From the IMG/VR virus record IMGVR_UViG_3300033142_002522, positions 1 through 29,401 of that record: DNA of 29,401 bases; one strand, 5' to 3'. Made by a program: the position numbers and the translations under genes. The DNA is from a virus. Each line of letters opens with the position of its first letter. Positions within the stretch are counted from its first letter, which is position 1. Under the pieces are notes generated by a model. That model worked only from the letters and a program-made list of their open reading frames with translations. It did not search any database and had not been told where the DNA came from. Below, piece after piece: positions 1 to 8,311 of the stretch.

Positions 1-292
1 TTTGGCCTTATTGGCTTTACCTGTTGCATCACTAGAAGCAGTATCAATAGCATCATTTACCGCCTTACTTGTGGCCACATTGATTATAGAATTAGAAGTA
101 ATACTATTACTCATCATCGACTTATCCACTTTAGTATCTAATAGATCATTTACCCAATCGTACAGCTTTTTAAGTGTGTTTTGCGCAGTATTAACTCCTC
201 CTTGTACTGAAGATACCGCATTAGATTTGGCCTTATTGGCTTTACCTGTTGCATCACTCGAAGCAGTATCAATAGCATCATTTACCGCCTTA
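1..292 (-). repeat. Internal duplication in tail fibre gene
   Basis: A 67-bp sequence at 1-67 recurs at 226-292 with one mismatch seen (a at 35, c at 260). The period is 225 bp, or 75 codons, and the repeat encodes the KAVNDAIDTASSDATGKANK segment. A diverged relative of the next part (TLKKLYDW against TLKKLYSW) lies farther upstream, near 770-850. The in-frame period points to a repeated fibre stalk module. Confidence 0.8.
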
Positions 293-1287
293 ATAGCAGT
301 AGCAGATACAATTACTTCTTCACTATTTGTTTTTGAGGTTGTTTTGATTTTTTCCAATATCGCCAAATCCATTAAATCACCATTCTGTACCTCTATTGTT
401 GCAAAAAAATAATCACCTCCTTTACTTACTACGTCTATATAATAATAATCATCTTCCTTATAATAATTATCAACATACCAATAATTGACAATATTACCAG
501 TTGCTCGTGTAACCTCTCTCAATTTCGCATTAGTATGCCCAGAAAAATCAACTTCTATAACACCATTAATATCTCTAAACCAATAACTTGAGCTTAATGT
601 TATTCTCAGGCATCCCGAACTACCACTCACTCTAATTCTAGCACTTTTAGATTCATCAGAGTGATAATTTACTATTCCTATAGAACCAATACCAACTTTA
701 ATTACGCTACAAATAAATGGTTCCGTCTTATCTCCATTTACTTTGGCTTTCGTCGATATTTTTTTTACTGTCCAACTGTATAGTTTCTTCAATGTATTTT
801 GATCCAGCCTAACCCCATCTCTCACATCACTAACTGCATTCCCTCTAGCAGAATTCCACTCATTTATCTTAGCATCGCTAACCATGCGATTATTAGCATC
901 CTGAAAAGCCTGTCGGAATGTTCGTCCTCCTTGTGCTGACATAGTGATATAATCGCCTGATGGAATACTTGAAGAAAGAATAGCTTCATGGATTTCTACC
1001 ACCTTTTTACTGCCACCAGTTTTATATTCTCTATTGTGATGCCTAATATTTGTTTTTAGGTAACAGGGAAAAGTAATTCCAGATGCTCCAGCGAACCTTA
1101 CTATTTTCCCCTCGAGACAAACAATCCCTTTACTTATGGTATTAGCAACAACGGAGCATCCACTAATTATACAAGAACCATAAGGAGTATACAATGCCTC
1201 CTGTGCATCCAATAGTTCTTTTTGCATGTTTATCCAGTCATCGCCATACCACGCTCGTATACCTGTTTCTTGTACTTGTCTTTCCAT
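1..1287 (-). CDS. Tail fibre / distal tail protein, partial (C-terminus beyond window)
   Basis: An open frame of 429 codons starts at the ATG at 1287-1285 and runs off the left edge without a stop, so the C-terminus is missing. It directly follows the gp48-like baseplate gene, the usual place for tail fibre genes in Mu-like phages. The N-terminus (MERQVQETGIRAWYGDDW) and a GSCIISGCSV stretch near residue 40 look like Bacteroidota phage distal tail proteins; this is my recognition, not a search. The rest is rich in Ser, Thr, Asn and Gly with predicted beta structure, and contains repeated Ala-rich segments (AVNDAIDTASSDATGKANKA, seen twice) typical of trimeric fibre stalks. Likely role: host recognition or linking fibres to the baseplate. 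The + strand open frame over 2-412 is an antisense shadow of the repeats. Confidence 0.75.
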   Translation of the reverse strand, partial: MERQVQETGIRAWYGDDWINMQKELLDAQEALYTPYGSCIISGCSVVANTISKGIVCLEGKIVRFAGASGITFPCYLKTNIRHHNREYKTGGSKKVVEIHEAILSSSIPSGDYITMSAQGGRTFRQAFQDANNRMVSDAKINEWNSARGNAVSDVRDGVRLDQNTLKKLYSWTVKKISTKAKVNGDKTEPFICSVIKVGIGSIGIVNYHSDESKSARIRVSGSSGCLRITLSSSYWFRDINGVIEVDFSGHTNAKLREVTRATGNIVNYWYVDNYYKEDDYYYIDVVSKGGDYFFATIEVQNGDLMDLAILEKIKTTSKTNSEEVIVSATAIKAVNDAIDTASSDATGKANKAKSNAVSSVQGGVNTAQNTLKKLYDWVNDLLDTKVDKSMMSNSITSNSIINVATSKAVNDAIDTASSDATGKANKAK

Positions 1288-1290
1288 ATC

Positions 1291-1767
1291 TTAATTTATT
1301 TCAATTCGAAATGCTTTTCCTGCCAATTTGTAAGTTTCAACAATACCAATTACTCTATCTTTATTAATATAGGAAGGAATCAACACTATAAAACCAGTAT
1401 TCAATTCTTGAAAATCTTCACCCTCTAGAGCTACAAACACCGCTGAGTTTTCTTCCTCTAGACTAATGAATACAACTTCATAGCCCTCTGTAGATAATGG
1501 AGCAAATAAGCCATTAGAACGCCTATGGATAATTTGAATATTCCTATGGGTCATATCAAGCTCATTATTCAAATGCTCCTGAAGACTCATCGTTTGACCT
1601 GTTATTCTTGATAAATAAATACTTCTATCTCTGTAAGTAGTAAAATCATAAGCATACAGCCATTTTAGAGGCGCAAACAAAGCTTGTATAAAAGCGATCA
1701 ACTTAGGCTTCCGATTCCATCGAGGAAGGTTCAACTTAATGTATTTATCAAAATCTATTTGTATCAT
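1291..1767 (-). CDS. Baseplate protein, likely Mu gp48 / tail protein I position
   Basis: A 158-residue protein between the baseplate J-like protein and the tail fibre. In Mu and P2 this slot holds gp48/gpI, which closes the baseplate and connects fibres. The sequence has an N-terminal aromatic/basic part (MIQIDFDKYIKLNLPRWNRK), a central helical part and a beta-rich C-terminus. I do not see a motif that proves the family, so the call rests on gene order and size. Its ATG overlaps the stop of the upstream gene by 4 nt (1764-1767), which suggests translational coupling in the late tail operon. Confidence 0.55.
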   Translation of the reverse strand: MIQIDFDKYIKLNLPRWNRKPKLIAFIQALFAPLKWLYAYDFTTYRDRSIYLSRITGQTMSLQEHLNNELDMTHRNIQIIHRRSNGLFAPLSTEGYEVVFISLEEENSAVFVALEGEDFQELNTGFIVLIPSYINKDRVIGIVETYKLAGKAFRIEIN

Positions 1768-2552
1768 AGTTGATTAGCGTTTATCATGTTCAAAACCGAA
1801 GTGGCAGAATAATTATAATAACCAGCCTTAACATCATAACGAAGTTGTATTGCTTCGATATTTTCGCCTTGCTTGCCTTGTAATATGCTTATACTTGCAT
1901 CAACCACACCAGTGGTCGAGCGAATAGTTTCTAAAAAATCATTTCTGTTAAAGAAAGAATCAAAATCATCTTTATCACGAAAATGCTCCAAGCTCAGATT
2001 TACATTATCATAAACTTCAGACGCTTTGTAAATAGCATCGAAATAAATATCAATTGTATAAATAATCTCATCAGAGGGAAGGTTTATCAATTCTATTTCA
2101 GTACCTGCAATTTTTGTTTTCTCCAGATACTTATCCAATTGTAATTGTTCGTTATCAGATAGAGGACCTAATAAACCATCCATCAGTTTAGCAACTTTAA
2201 GCTTCAGACCATTGCCACGGTCAATCACGGCAACCTTCTGTATAATTCTTTTCTCTTCATCAATTTCGGCATAGCCTGGTCTACCATCAATCAATACAAG
2301 ATCATGATCTACTTGAAAATCCTTAACCAACACCACATAAGAAGGCAATAAACCAAAACGGTTATCTTTCAGCGCCTGATCCACATCCTTTTTGTGATCC
2401 GAAAGAATTAATTCAAACAAATGAATTGCTGAAGCAACTATATAGATAATCAATTTGTAAATTGCCGATTCCGATATAGAATTCAAATCTGATCCTTTGG
2501 CTTGCATTTCTACTAACATCTGATCTTGTATTTTTTTTACTGTTCGAGCCAT
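1764..2552 (-). CDS. Baseplate J-like protein (Mu gp47 family position)
   Basis: A 262-residue protein whose N-terminus (TVKKIQDQMLVEM, then SISESAIYKLIIYIVASAIH) has the helical opening typical of baseplate J/gp47 proteins. In these, a helix packs against the wedge before a region that reads LPSYVVLVKDFQ. The C-terminal half contains a stretch resembling the SIxxGLVDASV part of J proteins (STTGVVDASISILQG). It is shorter than Mu gp47 (about 360 residues), as seen in compact Bacteroidota tails. It is a predicted wedge component of the contractile tail baseplate. It begins one base after the preceding LysM gene ends. Confidence 0.7.
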   Translation of the reverse strand: MARTVKKIQDQMLVEMQAKGSDLNSISESAIYKLIIYIVASAIHLFELILSDHKKDVDQALKDNRFGLLPSYVVLVKDFQVDHDLVLIDGRPGYAEIDEEKRIIQKVAVIDRGNGLKLKVAKLMDGLLGPLSDNEQLQLDKYLEKTKIAGTEIELINLPSDEIIYTIDIYFDAIYKASEVYDNVNLSLEHFRDKDDFDSFFNRNDFLETIRSTTGVVDASISILQGKQGENIEAIQLRYDVKAGYYNYSATSVLNMINANQL

Positions 2553-2777
2553 CTATTCCGATATTATTGTTCTTTGTTCCAAATCTTTTATTACATTCTG
2601 CTTTAGCAAATCGCTATCCTCATTCATTATCAATCTTTCACATTGCAATGCATCGGTAAATGTGATATTATTCAAGTTATTCAACTCAAGCAATTCTGCA
2701 ACAGCTTCAATATTACCATATTCTTGTGTAGCAATATCAATAATTGTTTGTCCTGGCATTACATTAATAGTTCGCAT
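2553..2777 (-). CDS. Small LysM-like tail protein (gpX-like)
   Basis: A 74-residue protein with a single LysM-like fold signature: VMPGQTIIDIATQEYGN, then a helix ending LLELNN, then a Leu/Ile-rich end. Proteins of this size in contractile-tail operons correspond to P2 gpX or small LysM tail proteins that bind the hub or peptidoglycan. It overlaps the upstream gpW/gp25-like gene by 14 nt and abuts the gp47-like gene. The assignment rests on the LysM pattern and position. Confidence 0.65.
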   Translation of the reverse strand: MRTINVMPGQTIIDIATQEYGNIEAVAELLELNNLNNITFTDALQCERLIMNEDSDLLKQNVIKDLEQRTIISE

Positions 2778-3045
2778 CTACTTGTAGTTTTCCGTTGGTC
2801 ATTCTCACTGTTTTTACGTGCATACCATCTTTGGCGAATTGCTGCCTTACTTCTCGCATCATAGATTCAGGAGTTTCATCATTTACAAAATCAATCAATC
2901 CTACGCCTAGGGCAGGAGCTGCTTTATATTCGCCTTTGCTTGCAGCAAGTATGCTTTGTTTGTGTTGTTGATCACTTATGCCTAATTGTAGATCGCCATT
3001 CACAATTTCAAGGTCTCCATCTTCATCTAGTAGTATGTCTTTCAT
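2764..3045 (-). CDS. gp25/gpW-like baseplate wedge protein
   Basis: A 93-residue protein. It opens with an acidic beta hairpin (MKDILLDEDGDLEIVNGDL), then a helical section and GVGLIDFVND. This is the layout of Mu gp46 / P2 gpW / T4 gp25 family proteins, which dock the sheath onto the baseplate. It lies between the spike gene and the LysM gene, as expected for a baseplate block. Family assignment by pattern and gene order; moderately sure. Confidence 0.65.
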   Translation of the reverse strand: MKDILLDEDGDLEIVNGDLQLGISDQQHKQSILAASKGEYKAAPALGVGLIDFVNDETPESMMREVRQQFAKDGMHVKTVRMTNGKLQVDANY

Positions 3046-3048
3046 AGC

Positions 3049-3606
3049 CTAATGTTTAACTAATTCGTTTTCTAGTTTTGTAAAATCCTCCTTAGCTGGG
3101 GATACTATTGCCAACAACCCTGAGGTTACACTTGCCGATCCTGCTTGTGGCGGATCAGGACTAAGCTTTGACAATCCATCATAAATAGCATCTACCCGAG
3201 TGGTGAGTTTATCGAGATTTTTGGTCAATTCTTCTATTTTAATCAATCCACCATTTTCGCCATCATTAAACAGGAAACCATCCTTAGATATTTCAAAGCT
3301 CGTTTCCTCTATCTCCAAAAACAGCTTATCTATTTCAGCATATAGGCAAACAAACATTTCGTTCGATCCTCCTATGCGAGAAACTAATACCATCGACTCA
3401 AGCTTAGGAATTAGCACAAAAGCCTTCAATCCATCAAGAGCAATACTATTTAGCCTTACATCTTCAACAGTGGTATTGCCAATTTGCACTTCACAAGTAT
3501 TATCCGTTTCATTTACCGAAACAACTTTTGCCATAAATGTTGATTGTTTCGAATCTCGAATCATAGCTTCTACTTTCTGCCTAAACTCTTGTACTCCTTT
3601 ACCCAT
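3049..3606 (-). CDS. Baseplate spike protein (gpV / Mu gp45-like)
   Basis: A 185-residue protein. The N-terminal third has an OB-fold-like pattern (STFMAKVVSVNETDNTCEVQ, then a loop, then FVLIPKLESMVLVSRIGG), as in gpV/gp45 spikes. After this come short beta segments and a helical tail ending in a Pro/Ser/Gly-rich part (SPDPPQAGSASVTSG). The known role of this family is the trimeric needle under the hub that pierces the outer membrane. It lies directly after the gpD-like hub gene, the standard order. I see no iron-binding HxH tip motif, which some spikes have. Confidence 0.7.
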   Translation of the reverse strand: MGKGVQEFRQKVEAMIRDSKQSTFMAKVVSVNETDNTCEVQIGNTTVEDVRLNSIALDGLKAFVLIPKLESMVLVSRIGGSNEMFVCLYAEIDKLFLEIEETSFEISKDGFLFNDGENGGLIKIEELTKNLDKLTTRVDAIYDGLSKLSPDPPQAGSASVTSGLLAIVSPAKEDFTKLENELVKH

Positions 3607-3609
3607 TGC

Positions 3610-4563
3610 TTATATTTGTATCCCAACATTTACTTCACGTCTACCACCACTACGCCCGTATCGCACTTCCGTACTTTCTATATAATATCTTCCATCTCGC
3701 TCACCATACACATCATCGGTAATATCGGCAAGCATACAAGGTTCAGCGTAAGGCAACAGAAAAGTACTTATCTTACCTGTGTAGCCATCGTAGCTATACT
3801 TTTTTAGTTCTTGTTCGGCTAACATTTTTAGCTCTCCCATATCTTCCACGTCATAAAAATGAAGTGTTTTGCTCGTGCCTCCAGCTTGTCCCATTTCAGC
3901 TTCCACCTTTACACCATCTTTTTTATAACAAATGGCTTTTATCTTCAGCTTATTATCAGCAGCTAACTGATACTTTAAATCATCATCTTTGATTACATTG
4001 TATCTAAGCTTATATTTTACTGTATCCGAAACAAGATCGAAATAGCGACCAGCAATAACTTTATCTTGCAGATCGAAAAAGATACTCAAGCCATAATCAG
4101 TTTTTAGTTTTCCAAGTACCCAAGACACAGGCTTATCATCAATTGCAAAATTCTTAAGCTTCAAATCTACGGCATGCAATACATCTAAACCACAAGCCGA
4201 CAAACAATCCTTCAGTGTGGTGGTTCCACTCAAGCTAACTGATCTTTGCCTAGTTAAATAAAAACCATCCTCACATTCAATTTCCAAAGGAGTTTTATAA
4301 TTTACAACTTTCACATAACCCATAAACTCTTGCTGATACTCACCATTATATCCTAGTTGTATAGAAACTTTATCGCCCTTTTTAATTGCCTTAGCAGTTT
4401 CAATTTTGCTTACAGCCTTTCCTTTGGCTTTCAATACTGCAGTAACAGGAACTCGAATAACTGCAGTAGCTCCAAGTGTATGTATGCTTCGTTTTACTAT
4501 CACATTATTTACACCGCCAAACAGTTTACCACCAATTTCTATTTTACTACACAGTCTATACAT
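3610..4563 (-). CDS. Baseplate hub, late control gene D family (Mu gp44-like)
   Basis: A 317-residue protein matching the phage late control D / gp27-like hub layout. An N-terminal beta domain carries basic segments (KKGDKVSIQLGYNGEYQQEF, a typical xGDxVxIxLGY hub motif near residues 80-100). A middle part follows with TLKDCLSACGLD, and a C-terminal beta domain has LKMLAEQELKKYSYDGYTG and a conserved-looking end. This hub forms the central ring between tube and spike. The gene sits between a DUF6046-like gene and the spike gene. Its stop and the spike start are 3 nt apart. High confidence for the family. Confidence 0.8.
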   Translation of the reverse strand: MYRLCSKIEIGGKLFGGVNNVIVKRSIHTLGATAVIRVPVTAVLKAKGKAVSKIETAKAIKKGDKVSIQLGYNGEYQQEFMGYVKVVNYKTPLEIECEDGFYLTRQRSVSLSGTTTLKDCLSACGLDVLHAVDLKLKNFAIDDKPVSWVLGKLKTDYGLSIFFDLQDKVIAGRYFDLVSDTVKYKLRYNVIKDDDLKYQLAADNKLKIKAICYKKDGVKVEAEMGQAGGTSKTLHFYDVEDMGELKMLAEQELKKYSYDGYTGKISTFLLPYAEPCMLADITDDVYGERDGRYYIESTEVRYGRSGGRREVNVGIQI

Positions 4564-5178
4564 TTATTCAATTATTAATTCGAATTCTCTATCTGTTACA
4601 CAATCCAATTCAATTATCTGAATGTGTTCAACTCCTGGCTTCATTGCTATTGAATCCTTTTTTATTACAAGCTTATCACTAGGGTGCAGAAATACCGAAG
4701 TAAGAGCACATCGTAGCTCAATGGCTTCATTGATATTAAAAAGCTCATTGAAACGATCAAGCTTTTCTTCAGGCCACTCCTGATTTTCTCCTATGGCAAG
4801 ACCTTTTATATTTATCGCATAATCGTCTATACTTATCAGCTCCTTAATACTTCCTCTACGACCAACCATAGGTGTTTCAATAATTGTTTTAGATCGAGAG
4901 ATGGAAACTACCGCACAATCTATTTCGTACTCTTCGCCATCATGGGCAAAACATACAGGCATAAAATAATATCTGCCTAGCATATCCTTTTTGTAAAGAG
5001 CTACACCCTTGTTGGTGTATAGTTTTTGCTCTCTAGAAACTTGATCCAACTCAAAGTCTCTACCTGAATATGCCCCTTTAGGATTTCCCTTATTGGTAAA
5101 CCACGCTCCTGGGAATGGTAAACCTTTATATCCAATTGCTGACTGTAATAAATCTGTTACATTAAAATCATTAATCAT
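4564..5178 (-). CDS. DUF6046-like tail protein (between tape measure and hub)
   Basis: The ATG at 5178-5176 overlaps the tape-measure stop (5173-5171) in the pattern ATGATTAA, so I prefer it (204 residues) over an upstream in-frame ATG at 5208, which would overlap the tape-measure gene by 38 nt. The protein resembles the DUF6046 family of Bacteroidota phages, and this is from memory only. The C-terminal half (LRCALTSVFLHPSDKLVI, then an acidic beta strand) looks like a compact beta domain. Its place matches Mu gp43, the DNA-circulation/LysM-type protein that joins the tape measure to the hub. Function otherwise unknown. Confidence 0.6.
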   Translation of the reverse strand: MINDFNVTDLLQSAIGYKGLPFPGAWFTNKGNPKGAYSGRDFELDQVSREQKLYTNKGVALYKKDMLGRYYFMPVCFAHDGEEYEIDCAVVSISRSKTIIETPMVGRRGSIKELISIDDYAINIKGLAIGENQEWPEEKLDRFNELFNINEAIELRCALTSVFLHPSDKLVIKKDSIAMKPGVEHIQIIELDCVTDREFELIIE

Positions 5179-8095
5179 AGCTATCAAATGCATGGTTAAA
5201 CTCTTCAATTATTTCTTTCTTAATTCGCTCCACTAGCTCATCATGATCTTTTACTCCATCGGGAATATTGATAACAATTTGTTCGCAAAACTTTTCAAAG
5301 TGAACTTGTCGTGCTTTATTCCGCTTGGGCATGTTTCCTTCAAGCGAAGTGCTAGTTCCACTTGTGCTTATTTCATTTGCTGCAACTCCGCTTGTAGCCA
5401 TTAAGCTTACTAAAGCAATACTAGCAGCTATTTTAACTACATTATCCGAAATCAACTTCAGACAATTAGCCTTTTCGTTCTTGTAATTTTGTCCTTTTTT
5501 TGCATTTTCATTGAGAACAGTGGCCGTTTTTAATTTCTTTGGTGCCGATGTTTCAGCATTTAACCCTCCTAATTGCAAGAATGACAACTTTGAAGCGATA
5601 GCTCCACCAAGAGATGAATCTTTTATATTGGAATCGTTAAGCTTATTAGCCTTTTCGTTCTTGTAATTTTGTCCTTTTGTTGCTTTTTCGTTGAGAGCAG
5701 TGGCTGCTTTTAATTTCTTTGGTGCCGAGGTTTCAGTTTTTAATCCTCTTAATTGCAAGAATGATAATTTAGAAGCGATAACTCCACCAAGAGATGAATC
5801 TTTTATATTGGAATCGTTAAGCTTATTAGCCTTTTTGCTCTTGTAATTTTGTCCTTTTGTTGTTTCATTGAGGGTAGTGACTTCTTTTAATTTCTTTGGT
5901 GCCGATGTTTTATCATTTAATCCCCTAAATCGCAAGGATGATAATTTTGAAGCGATAGCTCCATAAGATGTTGATCCTTTAATATTAGAATCATTAAGAT
6001 TTATTGTTTTCCCTTGTTCTCCAGAACTTGGAATAGCAATAGTTGGTATTTTTGGCACCACCTTATCAATAAGGCTTTGTTTTCCTTCCGATCCGCCTTC
6101 TACTTTTTCTTTTGCTTGCGATTTTTCATTTTCTTTCCAAGACAATTCCCATTTCAAAGAATCTTTTGCTTTCAACAAATAATCAGACACTTTTGCAGCT
6201 CCATCAATAATAGCTTTTTTTCTCTCTGCAGTATCTTTTTGGATTTTTGCCAATGCAGCTTGATTAACTGAAGAATCACCAAGGCCAACAGCTTCTTTAA
6301 ATTGATACCAACCTTCCTTTATCTTATTGATGCCAATCATAAACCCATTAACCGCAATTGTCCACTGGAGCTTAAATGTTTCTACATAAGCCAGAAATGA
6401 GAACTTCATAAATTTCATAATAGAATCCCATTGCTTACCCCATCCCTGTACTTTGGTAACACATATTACTATTGCCGCTACCAAAGCACCTATGGCTAAT
6501 ACAATCCAAATAATAGGGCAACCATATAAAGCAGTATTAAGCATCCATTGAGCACCAGCCCATACTTTTGTGGAAACAGCTACAATTCCATCCCACATTG
6601 CTTTTGCTTTCGTAGATATTATAGCTTTTTGAGAGATAATATATTGCGCTGTCATTATAGCCACTAAGGATGCAATAGAAGCACCCAAGCCTAAAGCCAA
6701 AGGATTTCCTTCTTTCATCAAAGTAAAAAACCACGAAAAAGAATCTTTCACAGCTGTTATTACCGACAATACACCATATAGTATTGGCTGCAAGATACCT
6801 AAACCTGCACCTATTACTGGTAGCACTACGGCTCCTACTATTGTTCCAATATTTTTAAATGTATTCCAAACCTCAGTGAGCTTTTGCATAGAATTTCTCG
6901 ATAAGGTCAGAGCTCTATCAGTTTCGCCAGTGGCATTTGCTGTTGCAGCCAAAGTATCGTTTAGTTTACTTACATCTGATGTAAGAATAGAAAAGGCAGA
7001 TTTTGCTTCTTTATCTCGCAAGCCCATTTTTTCTAAAAAATTACCTCTTTCTTTATCTGTAAATCCCGATAGTTTTGTGCTCAGATCTTGAATAATATTA
7101 CCCATTCCTCGCATTTTACCAGCATCATCGAATATTTTAACTCCTGCCGAGGCTAAATTCTTTTGTATATCGCTTTTCCCTAGTGCCGAAAATGCATTCT
7201 CCATCAGTACCGATGCACGCTCAGCACTTTGTCCCTTGCCAGTCATATAAGCAAATACACCAGCCACTTCTTTATATTTCACTCCAAGATTATCCGCTCC
7301 AGCAATTAAGCCAGGCATATATCTTGCAAAATCTTCAAACTCTCCAGCTCCTACACGTTTGGCGGCAAAGAAAGTATCCATCACCTCTTGAGCATTGGCT
7401 TTTTCCGATCCTAATATAGACATGGTTTGTGCCAATGCTCCCGATACTACATCTAGGTTGGTAGTTCCTGCTTTAGCACCTTTTAGAGCAGTATCAAATA
7501 TCTTCAATGAAGCATTAACATCTCCAACCTGTGATAGTATTTTTTCAAATCCATCAGGAGCAACAGATATTTCGGCCTTATTATCAAGAGCAATTTTTGT
7601 TAATTTGGCTCTCAAGTCACTAAGCCCTTTATCGTCCAACTGTGCCGTTACATTTACCTTTGCCATACTTTGGTCAAAATCCATAGCCGATTTACCTGCA
7701 AAACCCATAGCTGCTGCACCCATAGCTACAGGATTAGTAAATATCCCTGGTAATTCGTTAAACGCATCCTTTACACCTTTCTTAAATTTAGATCCATTAA
7801 CAGTCTCAAGCTTATTTATCTCTTTACTCAAACCTTTTATCTCAGAATTATACTTACGTATAGTAGTCAGATTTTTAGGGTTAATCAGATCTCGCTCTTG
7901 TTGTAATAAATCTATCTTTTGCCTTAGTGTAGTAATGGAATTTCCAAAGTCCTTGGTACTTCGCTGCAAGGCTTTGGTTTTGTCTTGCAGTTTTATGAAC
8001 TTATCAACAGCAGAAACCGAGCTTCCAGTAATTTTTTGTAACTTACCAGAAACCTTATCAGTCAGATTTAGTATGTATTCATAACTCGATGCCAT
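5171..8095 (-). CDS. Tail tape measure protein
   Basis: A 974-residue protein, the longest in the window, placed between the tail chaperone and the baseplate genes. Residues 1-110 are coiled coil. Residues about 130-320 match the TP901-type tape-measure core (FDQSMAKVNVTAQLDDKGL, DNLGVKYKEVAGVFAYMTGK, GQSAERASVLMENAFSALGK). Three hydrophobic segments follow (TIVGAVVLPVIGAGLGI, LALGLGASIASLVAIMT, IIWIVLAIGALVAAIVICV), which may form a membrane pore on DNA entry. The C-terminal part holds three 60-residue tandem repeats, then a hydrophobic segment and a charged tail. The tape measure sets tail length and is ejected with DNA. The ATG at 8095 is the only good start. Confidence 0.9.
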   Translation of the reverse strand: MASSYEYILNLTDKVSGKLQKITGSSVSAVDKFIKLQDKTKALQRSTKDFGNSITTLRQKIDLLQQERDLINPKNLTTIRKYNSEIKGLSKEINKLETVNGSKFKKGVKDAFNELPGIFTNPVAMGAAAMGFAGKSAMDFDQSMAKVNVTAQLDDKGLSDLRAKLTKIALDNKAEISVAPDGFEKILSQVGDVNASLKIFDTALKGAKAGTTNLDVVSGALAQTMSILGSEKANAQEVMDTFFAAKRVGAGEFEDFARYMPGLIAGADNLGVKYKEVAGVFAYMTGKGQSAERASVLMENAFSALGKSDIQKNLASAGVKIFDDAGKMRGMGNIIQDLSTKLSGFTDKERGNFLEKMGLRDKEAKSAFSILTSDVSKLNDTLAATANATGETDRALTLSRNSMQKLTEVWNTFKNIGTIVGAVVLPVIGAGLGILQPILYGVLSVITAVKDSFSWFFTLMKEGNPLALGLGASIASLVAIMTAQYIISQKAIISTKAKAMWDGIVAVSTKVWAGAQWMLNTALYGCPIIWIVLAIGALVAAIVICVTKVQGWGKQWDSIMKFMKFSFLAYVETFKLQWTIAVNGFMIGINKIKEGWYQFKEAVGLGDSSVNQAALAKIQKDTAERKKAIIDGAAKVSDYLLKAKDSLKWELSWKENEKSQAKEKVEGGSEGKQSLIDKVVPKIPTIAIPSSGEQGKTINLNDSNIKGSTSYGAIASKLSSLRFRGLNDKTSAPKKLKEVTTLNETTKGQNYKSKKANKLNDSNIKDSSLGGVIASKLSFLQLRGLKTETSAPKKLKAATALNEKATKGQNYKNEKANKLNDSNIKDSSLGGAIASKLSFLQLGGLNAETSAPKKLKTATVLNENAKKGQNYKNEKANCLKLISDNVVKIAASIALVSLMATSGVAANEISTSGTSTSLEGNMPKRNKARQVHFEKFCEQIVINIPDGVKDHDELVERIKKEIIEEFNHAFDSYD
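5461..6000 (-). repeat. Three tandem ~180-bp repeats in tape measure gene
   Basis: Copies run from about 5461, 5641 and 5821. The segment read on + as ttagcc(t)ttttcgttcttg recurs at 5466, 5646 and 5826, a period of exactly 180 bp; the leftmost pair is nearly identical. Each copy encodes about 60 residues with the core KLNDSNIKDSSLGG and ETSAPKKLK. The third copy is 3 bp shorter and more diverged. The frame is kept throughout, so whole units have been duplicated. Confidence 0.9.
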
Positions 8096-8311
8096 GTTGA
8101 TATTACTTTTTGTATTACTTTTTTATCTTCTTTAGGAGTAGTTTACTTTCTAAAACCAACTCTCAATTTTGTCTTGTGTGTTTTGCTATTGCCTGCTCTT
8201 TTTGTTAAAAGCATTAGCGATTCATTTTCAGCCAATAGTCAATTTCATTCCAAGCGATGGTTCGGTATTTTCGTTCTATTTGCTTGGCTTATACTTATCG
8301 CCATTCAAGTT
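8096..8311. other. 216-bp gap between tape measure and tail chaperone extension
   Basis: On the - strand all three frames are broken by stops; the longest pieces are about 24 codons (one ends WNEIDYWLKMNR) and none has a convincing start. On the + strand one frame stays open from about 8097 to the TGA at 8318-8320 and would encode two hydrophobic segments (LNFVLCVLLLPALFV and FGIFVLFAWLILIAI). It has no ATG and runs against the operon. I do not call a gene here. Confidence 0.5.

Noticed and set aside
2-412. 136-codon + strand frame with repeated hydrophobic segments
   Set aside because: It is the reverse of the tail fibre repeats; the - strand frame is open over the full 1287 bases and makes sense as a fibre.
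7395-8084. 229-codon + strand open frame
   Set aside because: It is antisense to the conserved tape-measure core, has no family resemblance, and arises from the codon bias of the real gene.
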